Assembly (NCBI GenBank): GCA_030374735.1
Contig: JASCIV010000059.1
Span: 1-56,537 of the forward strand
Origin: Gracilaria caudata
Taxonomy: Eukaryota; Rhodophyta; Florideophyceae; Gracilariales; Gracilariaceae
Reading direction: 5' to 3'
Length of the DNA stretch: 56,537 nucleotides
The notes under the pieces are model-generated. The model was not told where the DNA came from, ran no database searches, and worked only from the letters and a program-made list of their open reading frames with translations. Positions 31,033-40,307 of the stretch are shown in pieces (position 1 is the stretch's first letter; every line of letters begins with the position of its first letter). The position numbers and the translations under genes are program-made.

Positions 31033-32034
31033 GAAACCTTTTGTGCGGGCTTGAAAAGTCGATTGCGAAGAAGCTCTGCGAAAGGAAAGGCTTGTTTCTG
31101 TCATTTTGATCATTCATCATAGTTCTACTTATTTGCAAGTATATGAGATGAGCATTACTGGTTGCAGGAAACCATTGCGGTTTAGACAGTAGTTCTTCTT
31201 GAATTGAAAAGCGGTGAATGTTTGTCGGAGCGTCTTTGGATTTCTTCCTTACCGTGGCTGCCATCTTTTAACAGCAAAATTTGATGTAGCCTGGGGCTGT
31301 CTCTGATACAGATGGTTTTCTCTCGTCTGGAAGGCCAAGCTTCAAAATCTATTATATCAAATCTTAAACTGGTTTAGAGTGGCAAGCTGATGATGCAGTA
31401 CAAGAATATCCACTTGTTGTCTTGACGAAAACAACTCGCTTTCAAAAGTGTGAAGGTTGAACAGATACATCACACCATCCTATCCTATTGATCCCCGTTG
31501 AGAAGTTTATTGATGAGCGTAAACCGCTGGAAACTGCACAAGTTGTGCCGCCCGGAGACCCTTGTCATGAATACCGCTCAAAAGATAGTAAACCAGAGAA
31601 AGAGAAGGTTCTGTTAATAATCCGCAGTTAGTCAGCGGTTGTTCCGTGGGTGAACGTGACGCCGTGCTTCATGCACGGCGTCATGGCAAGATTTCCGCAT
31701 TAAAGAATCTTCTCCTCTTCAGGGATGCTAGCAGTTTTTCCTGTCATTGTCAGACAACCTCTGTAACTGCCTTCTTTCTTCCCTTTTGCAGAGAAGGCAA
31801 TATCAACTTGCGATATACTTTTCTTTATTTCACAGGGAAGCACACATCACAATCATACACTTAAAGATCGAGAGGAGATGAATGAAAGTAAAGGCTTTAG
31901 AGTTGTAAGCATTCTTGAAGGGAGAAACTTTTTATACTTCAACCTTGTAATTGTAAGTTGCTGTCCGCAATAAAGAAGAAAAAGAAGAATAGGAGGAGGA
32001 AAGTCTTTATATCATCGAGGTGGGCAAGGAGCAC
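31033..32034. other. Convergent spacer with hairpin
   Basis: About 1 kb between the 3' ends of GUF1 and the GT77-like gene. Apart from the hairpin at 31657-31683 and an A/G-rich tract near 31975-32000, nothing is recognised. Confidence 0.5.
31657..31683. repeat. 11-bp hairpin, loop TTCAT
   Basis: TGACGCCGTGC is followed by a five-base loop and its exact complement GCACGGCGTCA. It stands alone in a gene-free spacer. Confidence 0.85.
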
Positions 32035-33210
32035 TTATTTGTCGCTGATGTCCTTCTTGCGACTGATTCTTTGTAGGTAAGCATCGAAAGACGGAGAGCC
32101 TGACGAGCTTACATCCCTCCAGTACTCTTGTAGATACCATACACCATTGTTCTCAGCATTTGCTCTTTTGTCCCACCCTTTGCAATGAAACAGTGCCACC
32201 TTCTTTATATCAAACTTCCAAATGCCGTAGTTTCTTAACTTGTCGTGTTTAAATCTGGTACAATTTCTGACGAACCTCGAAGCTGGGAGCATGACCATGC
32301 TCAGCATTGGGTTTCTAAAGCGTATAACAGTATTTTCAGTTGAGGACCATGAGTGGTCTGCGTTCCAAGATTGTTGAGCGTTTCGCAGCGCACACGCCAA
32401 CCCAAGTTGATCATCAGCATACTTCAAAACGCTCGGAACGAACAGTTGGGAAAAGAACCGTTTCGTGTTTGCGTTAGATCTCATAAGTATCCAGCCCATA
32501 CACGGTTGATATCGCCATTGTGCGTCAAATTGTACACTACACTCTTGTGGAAGTTCTCCTCGTGACGGATTGGGGAAATTAGATGGCGATGCAATGATGT
32601 CAAAGCTGTCGTAAAATGGGTTGGATAGTAGGTCCAGGAACGGGGATCGCACTGCAATGGCGTCCGCATCGCTAATAAGAACATGAAAGCCGTTGAGAAG
32701 GAGAACATATGCCAAGAGAGTTCGACGGATCCATACTTCAGAACGAGAAGTTGGAGCGGAAGCTCTTGAGACTTTGACGACCGGTGCGCGAAGATTGGAG
32801 AAGAACTGAAATGAAGCTGAATCAAGGGCAACCAAAACGTAGTTTTTGAGACGAACTGTGTGTGCGGATATACACCAGTTCAGAACAAGATGACGAGTGG
32901 CATTTGTTAGTACAAGCAGTGTAATATATCGTTGCCGTTGCCGTTGTTGAGCGAGAGATATAATTGACGCATAACACGAGTATTGCGCGAAGCCGTGTGT
33001 GCAAGGGCTCTCGATAGAAAGAAAAGTTCGGAGCGTATAAGTTGGATCTCCGGATGTGGCCTTGAATGAAATCATTGACTGATGGTTTATGACAGATTTA
33101 TACGATGCGATGGAGATGATTGTGAATAAGAGACATACGCAACATAAAGGAAAGACTCTACTTCGGAGCTGTTTCTGAAATGACTGACGTGCATGATGGG
33201 AAATGCGCAT
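32035..33210 (-). CDS. GT77-like nucleotide-sugar glycosyltransferase
   Basis: A single-exon protein of 391 aa. A basic N-terminus and a hydrophobic segment at about residues 19-37 (VFPLCCVCLLFTIISIASY) indicate a type II Golgi membrane protein. The luminal domain has the nucleotide-diphospho-sugar transferase pattern: VLVALDSASFQFF, then a DxD metal site in ISDADAIAVRSPF, then QPCMGWILMRSN, DDQLGLACAL and HCKGWDKR near the C-terminus. This order matches the GT77 family (plant RRA/RGXT-type arabinosyl- and xylosyltransferases). The sugar and acceptor cannot be told from sequence; extracellular matrix or glycoprotein decoration is likely. The ATG at 33210 is the first in frame after a TTG. Confidence 0.8.
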   Translation of the reverse strand: MRISHHARQSFQKQLRSRVFPLCCVCLLFTIISIASYKSVINHQSMISFKATSGDPTYTLRTFLSIESPCTHGFAQYSCYASIISLAQQRQRQRYITLLVLTNATRHLVLNWCISAHTVRLKNYVLVALDSASFQFFSNLRAPVVKVSRASAPTSRSEVWIRRTLLAYVLLLNGFHVLISDADAIAVRSPFLDLLSNPFYDSFDIIASPSNFPNPSRGELPQECSVQFDAQWRYQPCMGWILMRSNANTKRFFSQLFVPSVLKYADDQLGLACALRNAQQSWNADHSWSSTENTVIRFRNPMLSMVMLPASRFVRNCTRFKHDKLRNYGIWKFDIKKVALFHCKGWDKRANAENNGVWYLQEYWRDVSSSGSPSFDAYLQRISRKKDISDK

Positions 33211-33530
33211 TGAGGAAGGTTGACAATGATGGATACTAAGTTGGTTTGTATACAACGTGGACTAAGGACTAAAGAAACAAATTTTCTGCATGGAGAAGCG
33301 AATATTTGTACTGCCTATAGAAGAAGAAATCGGTTTGTTGATGTCTTGTTGGGAGCAAATGCTTCTGGGGGACCACTTCAATCCGATGCGGTTGTTCATT
33401 AAGAGCACAAAAAAGGGGCCTTAATGAGAAGCAGGTGAGAACGATGTATTGTATCCGAATGAAACGGATGTGCTCGTTCGTTCTGAGGTGACCGTTTTTG
33501 TGTTTTCTGCAGCATCGGTAGGTCTGCGAC

Positions 33531-33544
33531 TACCTTCGAAGGTA
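33531..33544. repeat. 14-bp palindrome TACCTTCGAAGGTA
   Basis: A perfect palindrome in the tRNA-Ile/GT77 spacer, with the same CCTTCGAAGG core as 19960-19973. Confidence 0.8.
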
Positions 33545-33882
33545 CATACAGTAGCGTTTACAATAACAACAGCACTTTTTAGTATCCTGCCGAAGGTTCT
33601 ACTGTAGAACTTCTACATCACCGTCGTAAGTCGTAGCCGTTGTGGCAGATTTGATTAGAAAATGGCCCGAAAACGTGTTGGCCTTTCTAGTGAGAGAGCG
33701 TTTTTTCGACAAAGACGCTTCGCAGTAAGTCGTAATTAGGCTTACGTGCTCATGAAAAGAAGAAGTAGCCGTCGTAAATCATAGCATTCCCTAATCCTTG
33801 ATAACACTGGGAAAGATCAAGAGAAAAACAGAACTGATGATCCCCAGGCTGTCGCTGTCGATTCGAATGTCAGAGAAGCGGC

Positions 33883-33887
33883 AAAAA
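33883..33887 (-). terminator. Pol III T5 terminator of tRNA-Ile
   Basis: Five T on the minus strand, about 17 bases after the mature tRNA 3' end; this is the usual RNA polymerase III stop signal. Confidence 0.6.
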
Positions 33888-33903
33888 GCACCTTCGTGTA
33901 GTA

Positions 33904-33977
33904 TACCCCCAGCAGGGCTCGAACCTGCGACCCTGGCGTTATTAGCACCATGCTCTAACCGACTGAGCTATGGAGGC
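33904..33977 (-). tRNA. trnI-AAU: tRNA-Ile (anticodon AAU)
   Basis: The minus strand folds as a 74-nt cloverleaf. The acceptor stem pairs GCCTCCA with TGGGGGT, including G-U wobbles at positions 1-72 and 4-69. The D arm contains TAGCTCAGTCGGTTAGAGC (A box). The anticodon arm is TGGTG-CTAATAA-CGCCA with AAT at 34-36. The T arm contains GGTTCGAGCCC (B box). No intron and no encoded CCA. The first anticodon A is normally edited to inosine, so the tRNA would read AUU and AUC. Confidence 0.95.
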
Positions 33978-34207
33978 TTACACTTGCTGCATGCAATAGT
34001 TGACCATATTTTATTTATAAATGCTCAATACCTTCGATATTACAACGCTACACACAATGCAACCACTAGGTAAGCCAATCAATATGACGAGCATCTCCCT
34101 ATCGGTCGACACCGCGCTCTTCATGTCTTCTCGCCCACTACACCTCGCGCAAGGCGCTTTGCTTGGTCCGCTTTGCAGCAAGCAAGAGGCAAGCATCCCC
34201 GCTCAAC

Positions 34208-34420
34208 ATGGACATACCGCTCGCGCTACAAGTCGCAATTGCAATCCCCGTCGTAGCTCTCCTTCTCTTTGGCCTCTACTCCGTCGCCTACATCGCCCAC
34301 GGCGTCGCAACCTTTCCAGAATGCCCCGAAGCTCACCAACAACTCCTCAAGGACATTGAACGTGCTCGCAACCATTTATCCCAAAGAGGGTTTGATGTAC
34401 AAACACACCCTCAAACCTAA
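34208..34420 (+). CDS. DPM3: Dolichol-phosphate mannose synthase subunit 3
   Basis: A protein of 70 aa. One hydrophobic segment (about residues 4-27, LALQVAIAIPVVALLLFGLY) is followed by the conserved C-terminal DPM3 pattern: VAYIAHGVATFPECPEAHQQLLKDIERARNHLSQRGF in two blocks, with VATF, the Cys after it and the RARxxLxxRG helix. DPM3 anchors the catalytic DPM1 in the ER through this C-terminal helix. Human DPM3 has 92 aa and two membrane segments, so this one is shortened at the N-terminus. The ATG at 34208 is the first in frame. Its stop lies 13 bp from the stop of the convergent helicase gene. Confidence 0.88.
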   Translation: MDIPLALQVAIAIPVVALLLFGLYSVAYIAHGVATFPECPEAHQQLLKDIERARNHLSQRGFDVQTHPQT

Positions 34421-34433
34421 TCAATCGCAACCA

Positions 34434-36131
34434 TCATCTCCGTCTACCGCCGCCGCTTCGTTTACCCCGCATTCCACCGGCCCCTCTGCCATACGGAGAG
34501 CGTCTCAAGCCCGTCTTCGCGCCCGTCTTCGCGCCCGTCTTCGCGCCCGTCCTCGCGCCCGTCCTCGACCCTGTCCTCGCCCCCGTCTTAGCGCCGGCTT
34601 TGAATCTCGTATCAATCCCACCTTCCTCCGCACTCATCGCTTCATTCTGCGCCATCGTTTCTCTCTCCTTTCGTTTTCGCTCCTCCTCTTCTTCTCTAGC
34701 GATTCTCGCGCTCTCAAGCGCGTCAAATCCCTCACGTGCGGCGCGTTGAATCGCTCTCGCAAGACGCATATCTCTCTTTCCAACAAAACTTGTAACTCTA
34801 CCCGCGGCTCCAGCACGAGCTGTTCTTCCGGCGCGATGCAGATAATCAACGGCCGAGTTGGGGAAGTCAAACAAAACCACGTGATCCACTCGCAGATTAT
34901 CTAGACCTCGCGCCGCCATATCTGTACATACTAACAACGGCTTTTCCCCGTTTCTGAAGCTTTCGTATTCCTTTTCTCGTCGAGCCAAAGGTATATCGCC
35001 ATGAATGCACGAAGTTATGTATCCGGCTTCTGTCAAGAAATGGTCTACAAAGCGGCATGAATCGATTGTATTGCAGAAGACCATCATTCGACTATCATTG
35101 AAGCCAATCCCTCGTTTTGCGTCGTTTAAGAACGATGCCAGCTCTTGTATTTTTGTGTTCGGTCCGACGTAAACGAATCGTTGTTCCAGTCCACGTGGGG
35201 CCTTGTGCAAATCCACATTGATTCGTTTGGCGTTCGGAAACACCTGCTTGTATATGTCTTCCGCTGCACGTGGATGAGTAGCACCTGCCGCAACGAACTG
35301 CGGTTCGTTTCTCAAGTCAGAATTGGCGCCTTCACACCACCACAATATTTTCTTAAGCTCTGTTTCGAAGCCCTTGTCGAATAAAGTATCAACTTCATCA
35401 ATAATAACATGCTTCACGAATCTCACATCTATCAAACGATCCTGTAGTAGTTGTAATAATCGACCAGTTGTTGTGATCATCACATCCACGGGACTATTGA
35501 GCCGTTCTCGCAGTTTTTTCATAGAACCGGGTCCGGTGGCTAGGGTGCCAAGAACGCGGAACTTGACGACATGGGAGAGACTCCGAGCTACGCCTTCTAC
35601 CTGCTCCGCGAGTTCTCTGGTCGGAAGAAGAACCAAAGCTCGCGGCCTTTTCGCAACTCGAAGGGGAGGGTCGTCTTCAGTACGCATTTGTTCTGCCTGT
35701 TTGAGTTGTTGAACAACCGGCAATAGGTATGCAAACGTCTTACCAGACCCAGTGGCTGCACCCAGAATGACATTGACTCCCGCCAGAATAGGCGGTATTC
35801 CACGAGATTGAATTCCAGTAGGTTGTGAAATGCCCATACTCAAAAGATGATCTTGAATTTCCTCGCTCAGTCCGAGTGCCGCAAAGGTGGACTTTGTGAA
35901 CAGTGGAGTGGTCGAAGCGGGAATGTTCGTCTCCCACTTTTTTTGTGCATCTCTTTCAACGTCGATGATGACTGCAGTCGGAAGTTCACGATGGATGGGA
36001 ACGCGACTGACAACAAAGACAGAAGTGTTGGATATGCATTTGTTACCGTAAAATGATGAGCTCCATTGCGGGCTGCGCTGCACCGCGGGACACGAGGCGG
36101 CCAGAAAGCAAGGCAGTCGTGGGCCGTTCAT
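34434..36131 (-). CDS. DEAD-box RNA helicase, probably organellar
   Basis: A single-exon protein of 565 aa. Motifs are in order: Q motif (Gln in PTGIQSRGIPPIL), I AATGSGKT (about 125-132), Ia PTRELAEQ, Ib TTGR, II DEVD instead of DEAD, III AAGATH, V TDMAARGLD and VI HRAGRTAR. About 80 residues before the Q motif are Arg/Ser-rich and could be an organelle leader. After the helicase core come an acidic-basic helix and a C-terminal tail of four-residue TGAK/TGAR repeats, then a Gly/Arg-rich end, both suited to RNA binding. DEVD followed by TLFDKGF is reminiscent of organellar helicases such as DDX28 and plant RH39/RH22, which act in ribosome assembly; the subtype is inference. The start at 36131 is ATG. 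Confidence 0.9.
   Translation of the reverse strand: MNGPRLPCFLAASCPAVQRSPQWSSSFYGNKCISNTSVFVVSRVPIHRELPTAVIIDVERDAQKKWETNIPASTTPLFTKSTFAALGLSEEIQDHLLSMGISQPTGIQSRGIPPILAGVNVILGAATGSGKTFAYLLPVVQQLKQAEQMRTEDDPPLRVAKRPRALVLLPTRELAEQVEGVARSLSHVVKFRVLGTLATGPGSMKKLRERLNSPVDVMITTTGRLLQLLQDRLIDVRFVKHVIIDEVDTLFDKGFETELKKILWWCEGANSDLRNEPQFVAAGATHPRAAEDIYKQVFPNAKRINVDLHKAPRGLEQRFVYVGPNTKIQELASFLNDAKRGIGFNDSRMMVFCNTIDSCRFVDHFLTEAGYITSCIHGDIPLARREKEYESFRNGEKPLLVCTDMAARGLDNLRVDHVVLFDFPNSAVDYLHRAGRTARAGAAGRVTSFVGKRDMRLARAIQRAAREGFDALESARIAREEEEERKRKERETMAQNEAMSAEEGGIDTRFKAGAKTGARTGSRTGARTGAKTGAKTGAKTGLRRSPYGRGAGGMRGKRSGGGRRR
34509..34592. repeat. 12-bp tandem repeat in helicase gene
   Basis: About seven units of GCCCGTCTTCGC (plus strand), becoming diverged toward higher coordinates. 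They encode the TGAK/TGAR repeats at the helicase C-terminus. The copies nearest the gene end are nearly identical, so length may vary between strains. Confidence 0.9.
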
Positions 36132-36904
36132 CGTCAGGGCGCTTCTCTGCGGACTACGCGGGTTCTCGGAGGAAAGGTTTGCGTGCTTCTTGAGCTGCTG
36201 CGATGATCTGGGGATCTTGTCAGTGTTGCTGGCCCGTTCCCTTCAATTTTGAATATTTTTATGCAGCATTGCTGTTGCTAGAAGGCATACCGAAGAACTG
36301 TATCGTCGGTAATACGGACTCGGTATAATATGATCATTTTGCACGAAGAGCTCGCGGTGTTTTTTCCTCTTCCTCTTCCTCGAAGCTTACCTGTCTTTGT
36401 AGTAGATAAGGCATTTTTTTTAATTGAAAGTAGAAATGTGAGTTCATTTTCGAAGTTCACTTCGTGATTCGTGCAGATTACTACAAGACGATGCCTCCTA
36501 CATCTGCCTACTCTGATTCAAAATCAGTTCATCCGCAGGTTGAATGAATCAAAGAGTACAGCAAAAAACTTGTTTTGAGCTTGGGCCACAGCAAAGTGAG
36601 CAAAGTGAAGTTGCGGCGCAAGGCGCTGCTGTCCAAGGTCATGCACGGGAAGCCGAGATGCAGGTGCAGGAAGGCGAAAAGCATGAAGACCAAGGGCAGG
36701 GAGACAATTTGCAGCAAGACATTCTTGGAGCTCACCCTTTGCATATGCATCAAGCCTTCTATACAATGCGTACTTCTGCCGAAGATAAATCTTCAGATTT
36801 GAACTTCCCCCCCCCGGCCAATATAATATGTGAAGGATTGCGAACACGTCTCAAGTCTGTAACCCCTTCTTCCTTCCAAGATCTCTGGCATCACCCCCCT
36901 CTCT

Positions 36905-36934
36905 CCCAAAATCTGTGGCATCGCAGATTTTGGG
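36905..36934. repeat. Hairpin 1: CCCAAAATCTG inverted repeat
   Basis: An 11-bp perfect stem (CCCAAAATCTG with CAGATTTTGGG) around the eight-base loop TGGCATCG. Confidence 0.9.
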
Positions 36935-36953
36935 ACCCACATTTTTTGACTCC

Positions 36954-36979
36954 CAAAATCTGTGGCTTTACAGATTTTG
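36954..36979. repeat. Hairpin 2: CAAAATCTGT inverted repeat
   Basis: A 10-bp perfect stem around the loop GGCTTT, 19 bases after hairpin 1. Its left arm, with the preceding bases, repeats CCCAAAATCTGTGGC of hairpin 1, so the two are tandem copies. Confidence 0.9.
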
Positions 36980-37414
36980 TTCAGCCTGAGTCCCAGGAAA
37001 AATGCTCTTCTTTCCTTACCAGTGAGAACTTCAAGAGGTTGTATTATACAACTTGTATATACCAAGAGAAGTTCTACAAGGGTAATCCAAGAATATGTAA
37101 CTACAAGAAATGCAATGCTTTCCACCTCCAATTCACAGACAAAAAGCTTACGAATTCCTACCGTGTAAATTAAAGATGCCTTTATAGTTCTACTCCTGTA
37201 AATGTTGTGAAAGTGCCTCTTTGGCCTTTTTTTGACGTATCCACTGGATGGTATCCAAGCACGGAACAACTTGCGCAGAATGTATTGAATCCTCACCGCG
37301 TAGCGTGTTTCTTCATCGAGTCCGAGTGACATGTTCAACGGGCACACCTACTTCATATTGCTGTAGAAGGGTATCAGCTCGAAGACGGCACGTTAGCTGT
37401 GCCCTCAAACCAAG

Positions 37415-38692
37415 ATGGCCCATTGTTCCGCCGAACAAAGATCACGATTACAAAAGCTCACCTCAAACTTAAGCTCTCCCCATCCTCGCACAACTTTCGT
37501 TCACGGCTCATCTGCAGCGGCTAACTTTGAAACCATCAATGACACCTTACCCTCAACCTTTCGCGCGCAACATATTGACTGCGTTTTAAACCACAACGAT
37601 CGACTTCTATACTCTGCGATACTAGGAGAACGTGTTCCAGCTGATCCTTCCATTCTCATTTCTCGTCTCAGCCGCAGCTATGAAGCTTCAGTTGTATACG
37701 TATTTTCTCGCGCCGAAAGACTCATTTCTTCTGCGTTTACGCCTTCAGCAGCTCATACCATTGTTTCTTTACCGTCTCTTGCGACAAACGTGAAGGTACG
37801 AGTAATTCTTATAAGTCGTTTACCATGGAATTCTTTCCGTTTCCATTTGAATCATTCCACACCCAGGCCTCTTGAGATCTTTTTGCCACCCTGCACGGAA
37901 GAAGAAGCAATTGAAAACGTATGTAATCGAATGGACTACAACAAAACAGCTCATCCTAAAATGGCAGAAAGACTTTATCCTGGCTACGTTAGGGCCGTCG
38001 TAGGCATAATGTATAAGACAACTACAGACTTACATGAACTATCCGTGGTGTGCAGCAAACTCTTTCCTGATTACATGAAGGCTGTTCAACAGAAGAATCC
38101 CACAGCAGCCTTCAATCAAATCCAGGGTCGTTTGGCAATCGCGTTGCAATCTTTGTACCGGCGTAGGCTAACCACTCGTGAATTAGAGCAAGGAGGAGCA
38201 CGCAGAGAAGCACCAGAACCGGCAGTTGACATTCCGAACAAATCCACTCAACACGGAGGGTATGAATCGTCGCTCTCAACGGCAGCCCGAACAGTTCTCG
38301 TTGCTGCCTTTCTCGCGTCCCGAAATCCACCACAGCACGATATGCGGTTCTTTTCGTCTAACAGAACTGGACGACGCAGGTCTTCGAAGAAATCAGAGCA
38401 GCAAGATCGAGCGTTTGTTCTTGAGCGATTGCTAGCAATTTTTGCGTCCATAGCTCCTGATTCCCTTGTTCGGGAGCGCAGGGAAGAGGCAAACGAAAGC
38501 GTTTCGACTTCGGTTTCTACGAGTTTGCTTGTGCAGGTTTCCACTCTGGTCGCGCTGGGTTTGCTTTCGAGTGAGGCGGGAGCGGATATGCTGTCGGAGC
38601 CAAAATACAGATGCAATATAACGATGGATATCGCGTATAGGATCGCAGATTCTCTGAACATCGGCCTCGATCAGTACTTGTATGTAGAATGA
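37415..38692 (+). CDS. ORC5: Origin recognition complex subunit 5
   Basis: A single-exon protein of 425 aa, close to the human length. The C-terminal half matches ORC5: LVAAFLASRNPPQHDMRFF, then a basic stretch, FVLERLLAIFASI, VQVSTLVALGLL, and PKYRCNITMDIAYRIADSLN near the end. The N-terminal AAA+ part keeps the sensor-like stretch KVRVILISRLPWNSF, but the P-loop position reads HGSSAAANF (residues 30-38) without GKT/GKS, so ATP binding at that site is doubtful. ORC5 is part of the complex that marks replication origins. The ATG at 37415 is used; the coding frame is clean to 38692. Confidence 0.88.
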   Translation: MAHCSAEQRSRLQKLTSNLSSPHPRTTFVHGSSAAANFETINDTLPSTFRAQHIDCVLNHNDRLLYSAILGERVPADPSILISRLSRSYEASVVYVFSRAERLISSAFTPSAAHTIVSLPSLATNVKVRVILISRLPWNSFRFHLNHSTPRPLEIFLPPCTEEEAIENVCNRMDYNKTAHPKMAERLYPGYVRAVVGIMYKTTTDLHELSVVCSKLFPDYMKAVQQKNPTAAFNQIQGRLAIALQSLYRRRLTTRELEQGGARREAPEPAVDIPNKSTQHGGYESSLSTAARTVLVAAFLASRNPPQHDMRFFSSNRTGRRRSSKKSEQQDRAFVLERLLAIFASIAPDSLVRERREEANESVSTSVSTSLLVQVSTLVALGLLSSEAGADMLSEPKYRCNITMDIAYRIADSLNIGLDQYLYVE

Positions 38693-38872
38693 GGCCTTTT
38701 GTGGCTTTTCAAATGTTCACATTACACATGGATTGGATGCCTATAACTTTCCGCACTGCTCTTCACAGGGTCATACATGGAGCGCGGTGTTTCTTGTTTC
38801 TTCCGGAAAGCAGGACCAGACAACGCGATGAGGGGGGATTTTCTCAATGCATGCAGTAGGCTGAAGACCAGG

Positions 38873-39781
38873 TCATGAGGTTCGAAGTTGAGCATTCACA
38901 TATTCGATATATTCGTCTAACAAATCTTGTGTTGAACCTCCTTGCGGAGGATGCATTCTTGCGAGATTAAGATAGGAACGTCGTATGTTCCGCAGTTGCG
39001 AAATCTTCGGTTTGCGCTCCAGTCGAACAGACTTTGAGGCCCCATTTACTTTGATGTGGTCTCCAATACCTCGGCCGCCTTGAATCTCTCCAATGAGCAT
39101 TGCTTCTGTTTCTCGTGTAATTCTATCCAACAGCCCCAACGTATCAGCTCCATGTTTCTGAGGCTGTTTTGTTGCCATAGTAGGGGCCAGTGTTTGAGCT
39201 CTATTTAAAATGGCGTCTCGTACGGTCTCCAGTTGCGCCTTCCAATTCTCCCGACTGACGTCGATCTTGTACAGTGGGCTATCCCATCGATTGGTTTCAC
39301 GTGGCTCTTCAAAACGTTGAATGATGGCCCTTACCAAATTCTCACCGTACGAGTCCTCCCCTCGGGTCGATCTGTTCGCGTCTCGCTCGAGACATTCTTG
39401 AAGCGTGGACTCACAGTGAACGACGCAGTAACGCATACTGCTCGTCTTTGCCGTACAATACATCTCATAGCGAAAGCCTTTGATATAGTTAAGACTGTCA
39501 CATATAACGATATTCGAAGGATTCAACGCACGTTCAGTAGCTGCTCGTACGCGGGCTCTTGTTTTCTTTTCAGTTCCAGAACTTTTGTAAAGCGATTGTC
39601 GGGAATTGTTCTCTCCACTCGGTTGAGCTTGTTCATCCACGTCTAAGCTCTCACTGGACGAGTCGCTCCCATCGCGAACGATATGAACTGCTTCCCCTTC
39701 TGAAGCTAACAAGTTGGCAAGATTTTCAGCAACAGTGGATTTTCCGCTCGCTGGGAAACCGCAGAGAAGAACGAGCGCCAT
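38873..39781 (-). CDS. KTI12: Elongator-associated ATPase KTI12
   Basis: A single-exon protein of 302 aa. The P-loop GFPASGKST follows the start directly, as in KTI12 proteins. Later come ICDSLNYIKGFRYEMYC, CVVHC, FEEPRETNRWDSPLY and the C-terminal tRNA-binding region with LDRITRETEAML and LRNIRRSYLNLAR. KTI12 binds tRNA and the Elongator complex and is needed for wobble-uridine modification. The ATG at 39781 is chosen because homologues start just before the P-loop; an in-frame ATG at 39832 would add 17 residues. It is convergent with ORC5 (180-bp spacer). Confidence 0.93.
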   Translation of the reverse strand: MALVLLCGFPASGKSTVAENLANLLASEGEAVHIVRDGSDSSSESLDVDEQAQPSGENNSRQSLYKSSGTEKKTRARVRAATERALNPSNIVICDSLNYIKGFRYEMYCTAKTSSMRYCVVHCESTLQECLERDANRSTRGEDSYGENLVRAIIQRFEEPRETNRWDSPLYKIDVSRENWKAQLETVRDAILNRAQTLAPTMATKQPQKHGADTLGLLDRITRETEAMLIGEIQGGRGIGDHIKVNGASKSVRLERKPKISQLRNIRRSYLNLARMHPPQGGSTQDLLDEYIEYVNAQLRTS

Positions 39782-40307
39782 TGCCGGGATAGATATATGT
39801 AAGATTGAGAACGGGGTTTTGCTCCGGATCATCCAGGTTGGATAGCACAGAGCTCTTTTTGTGAAGGGGAAAGCATGGCTGGACGATGTTGCGAAGTGAT
39901 GCCAAACGACACGTGTGTGCCTTGCTGTTGCGGTGGAAGTTCTCTTGTGCGTGGCGGAGGGTGAACTAGATACTTAGCGATGGAGTAATCACATGCTCCC
40001 TTCGTATACAACGTAATAGGGATAATGCGTGACTGACTCTTTCAGGAAAACTGCTAGACACGTCTGTGATGCTTGCATAGTGTTCTCACTCCGAAGTTGT
40101 AAAGAAATACTGATGTGAGACAGATGTCTACGTAATTTTTGAACAGGCAGGACTCGAAGCCCCATATTGTCAACTGTATCCTTGCAACATTATCCTCAGT
40201 TTTGGGTTGGTCATTGGTCCTGAAACAGCCCTGCTAAACTGGGTTATCTTTTCCTTGCTAAGTGAGTCGACCTTTTTATTTTCTTCTTGTTCAATCTGAG
40301 CTCGCAA
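39782..40307. other. Divergent promoter, KTI12 and E2 enzyme
   Basis: A 526-bp spacer. A stretch at 40145-40165 on the minus strand resembles a tRNA T arm but no cloverleaf can be built. No gene is seen. Confidence 0.5.

Larger units (their letters stand above)
33211..34207. other. Intergenic region holding tRNA-Ile
   Basis: Upstream of the GT77-like gene and of DPM3. It holds a TTCGAA palindrome at 33531, several GTCGTAA/TAGCCG-rich lines between 33600 and 33790 that I cannot interpret, and the tRNA gene. No protein gene is seen. Confidence 0.55.
36132..37414. other. Divergent spacer with twin hairpins
   Basis: This lies between the head-to-head helicase and ORC5 genes. Frames on both strands between 36524 and 37173 have unnatural composition and no domain. 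The notable structure is the pair of related hairpins at 36905-36934 and 36954-36979. Confidence 0.5.

Noticed and set aside
36544..37173. Plus-strand frame of 209 codons between helicase and ORC5
   Set aside because: It runs through the two hairpins and has Gln/Cys-rich, low-order composition without a domain; two other frames are equally open there.
40141..40210. tRNA-like T arm on the minus strand (TTCGAGTCC)
   Set aside because: No acceptor, D or anticodon stem can be paired with it and the T stem itself has a mismatch next to the loop.
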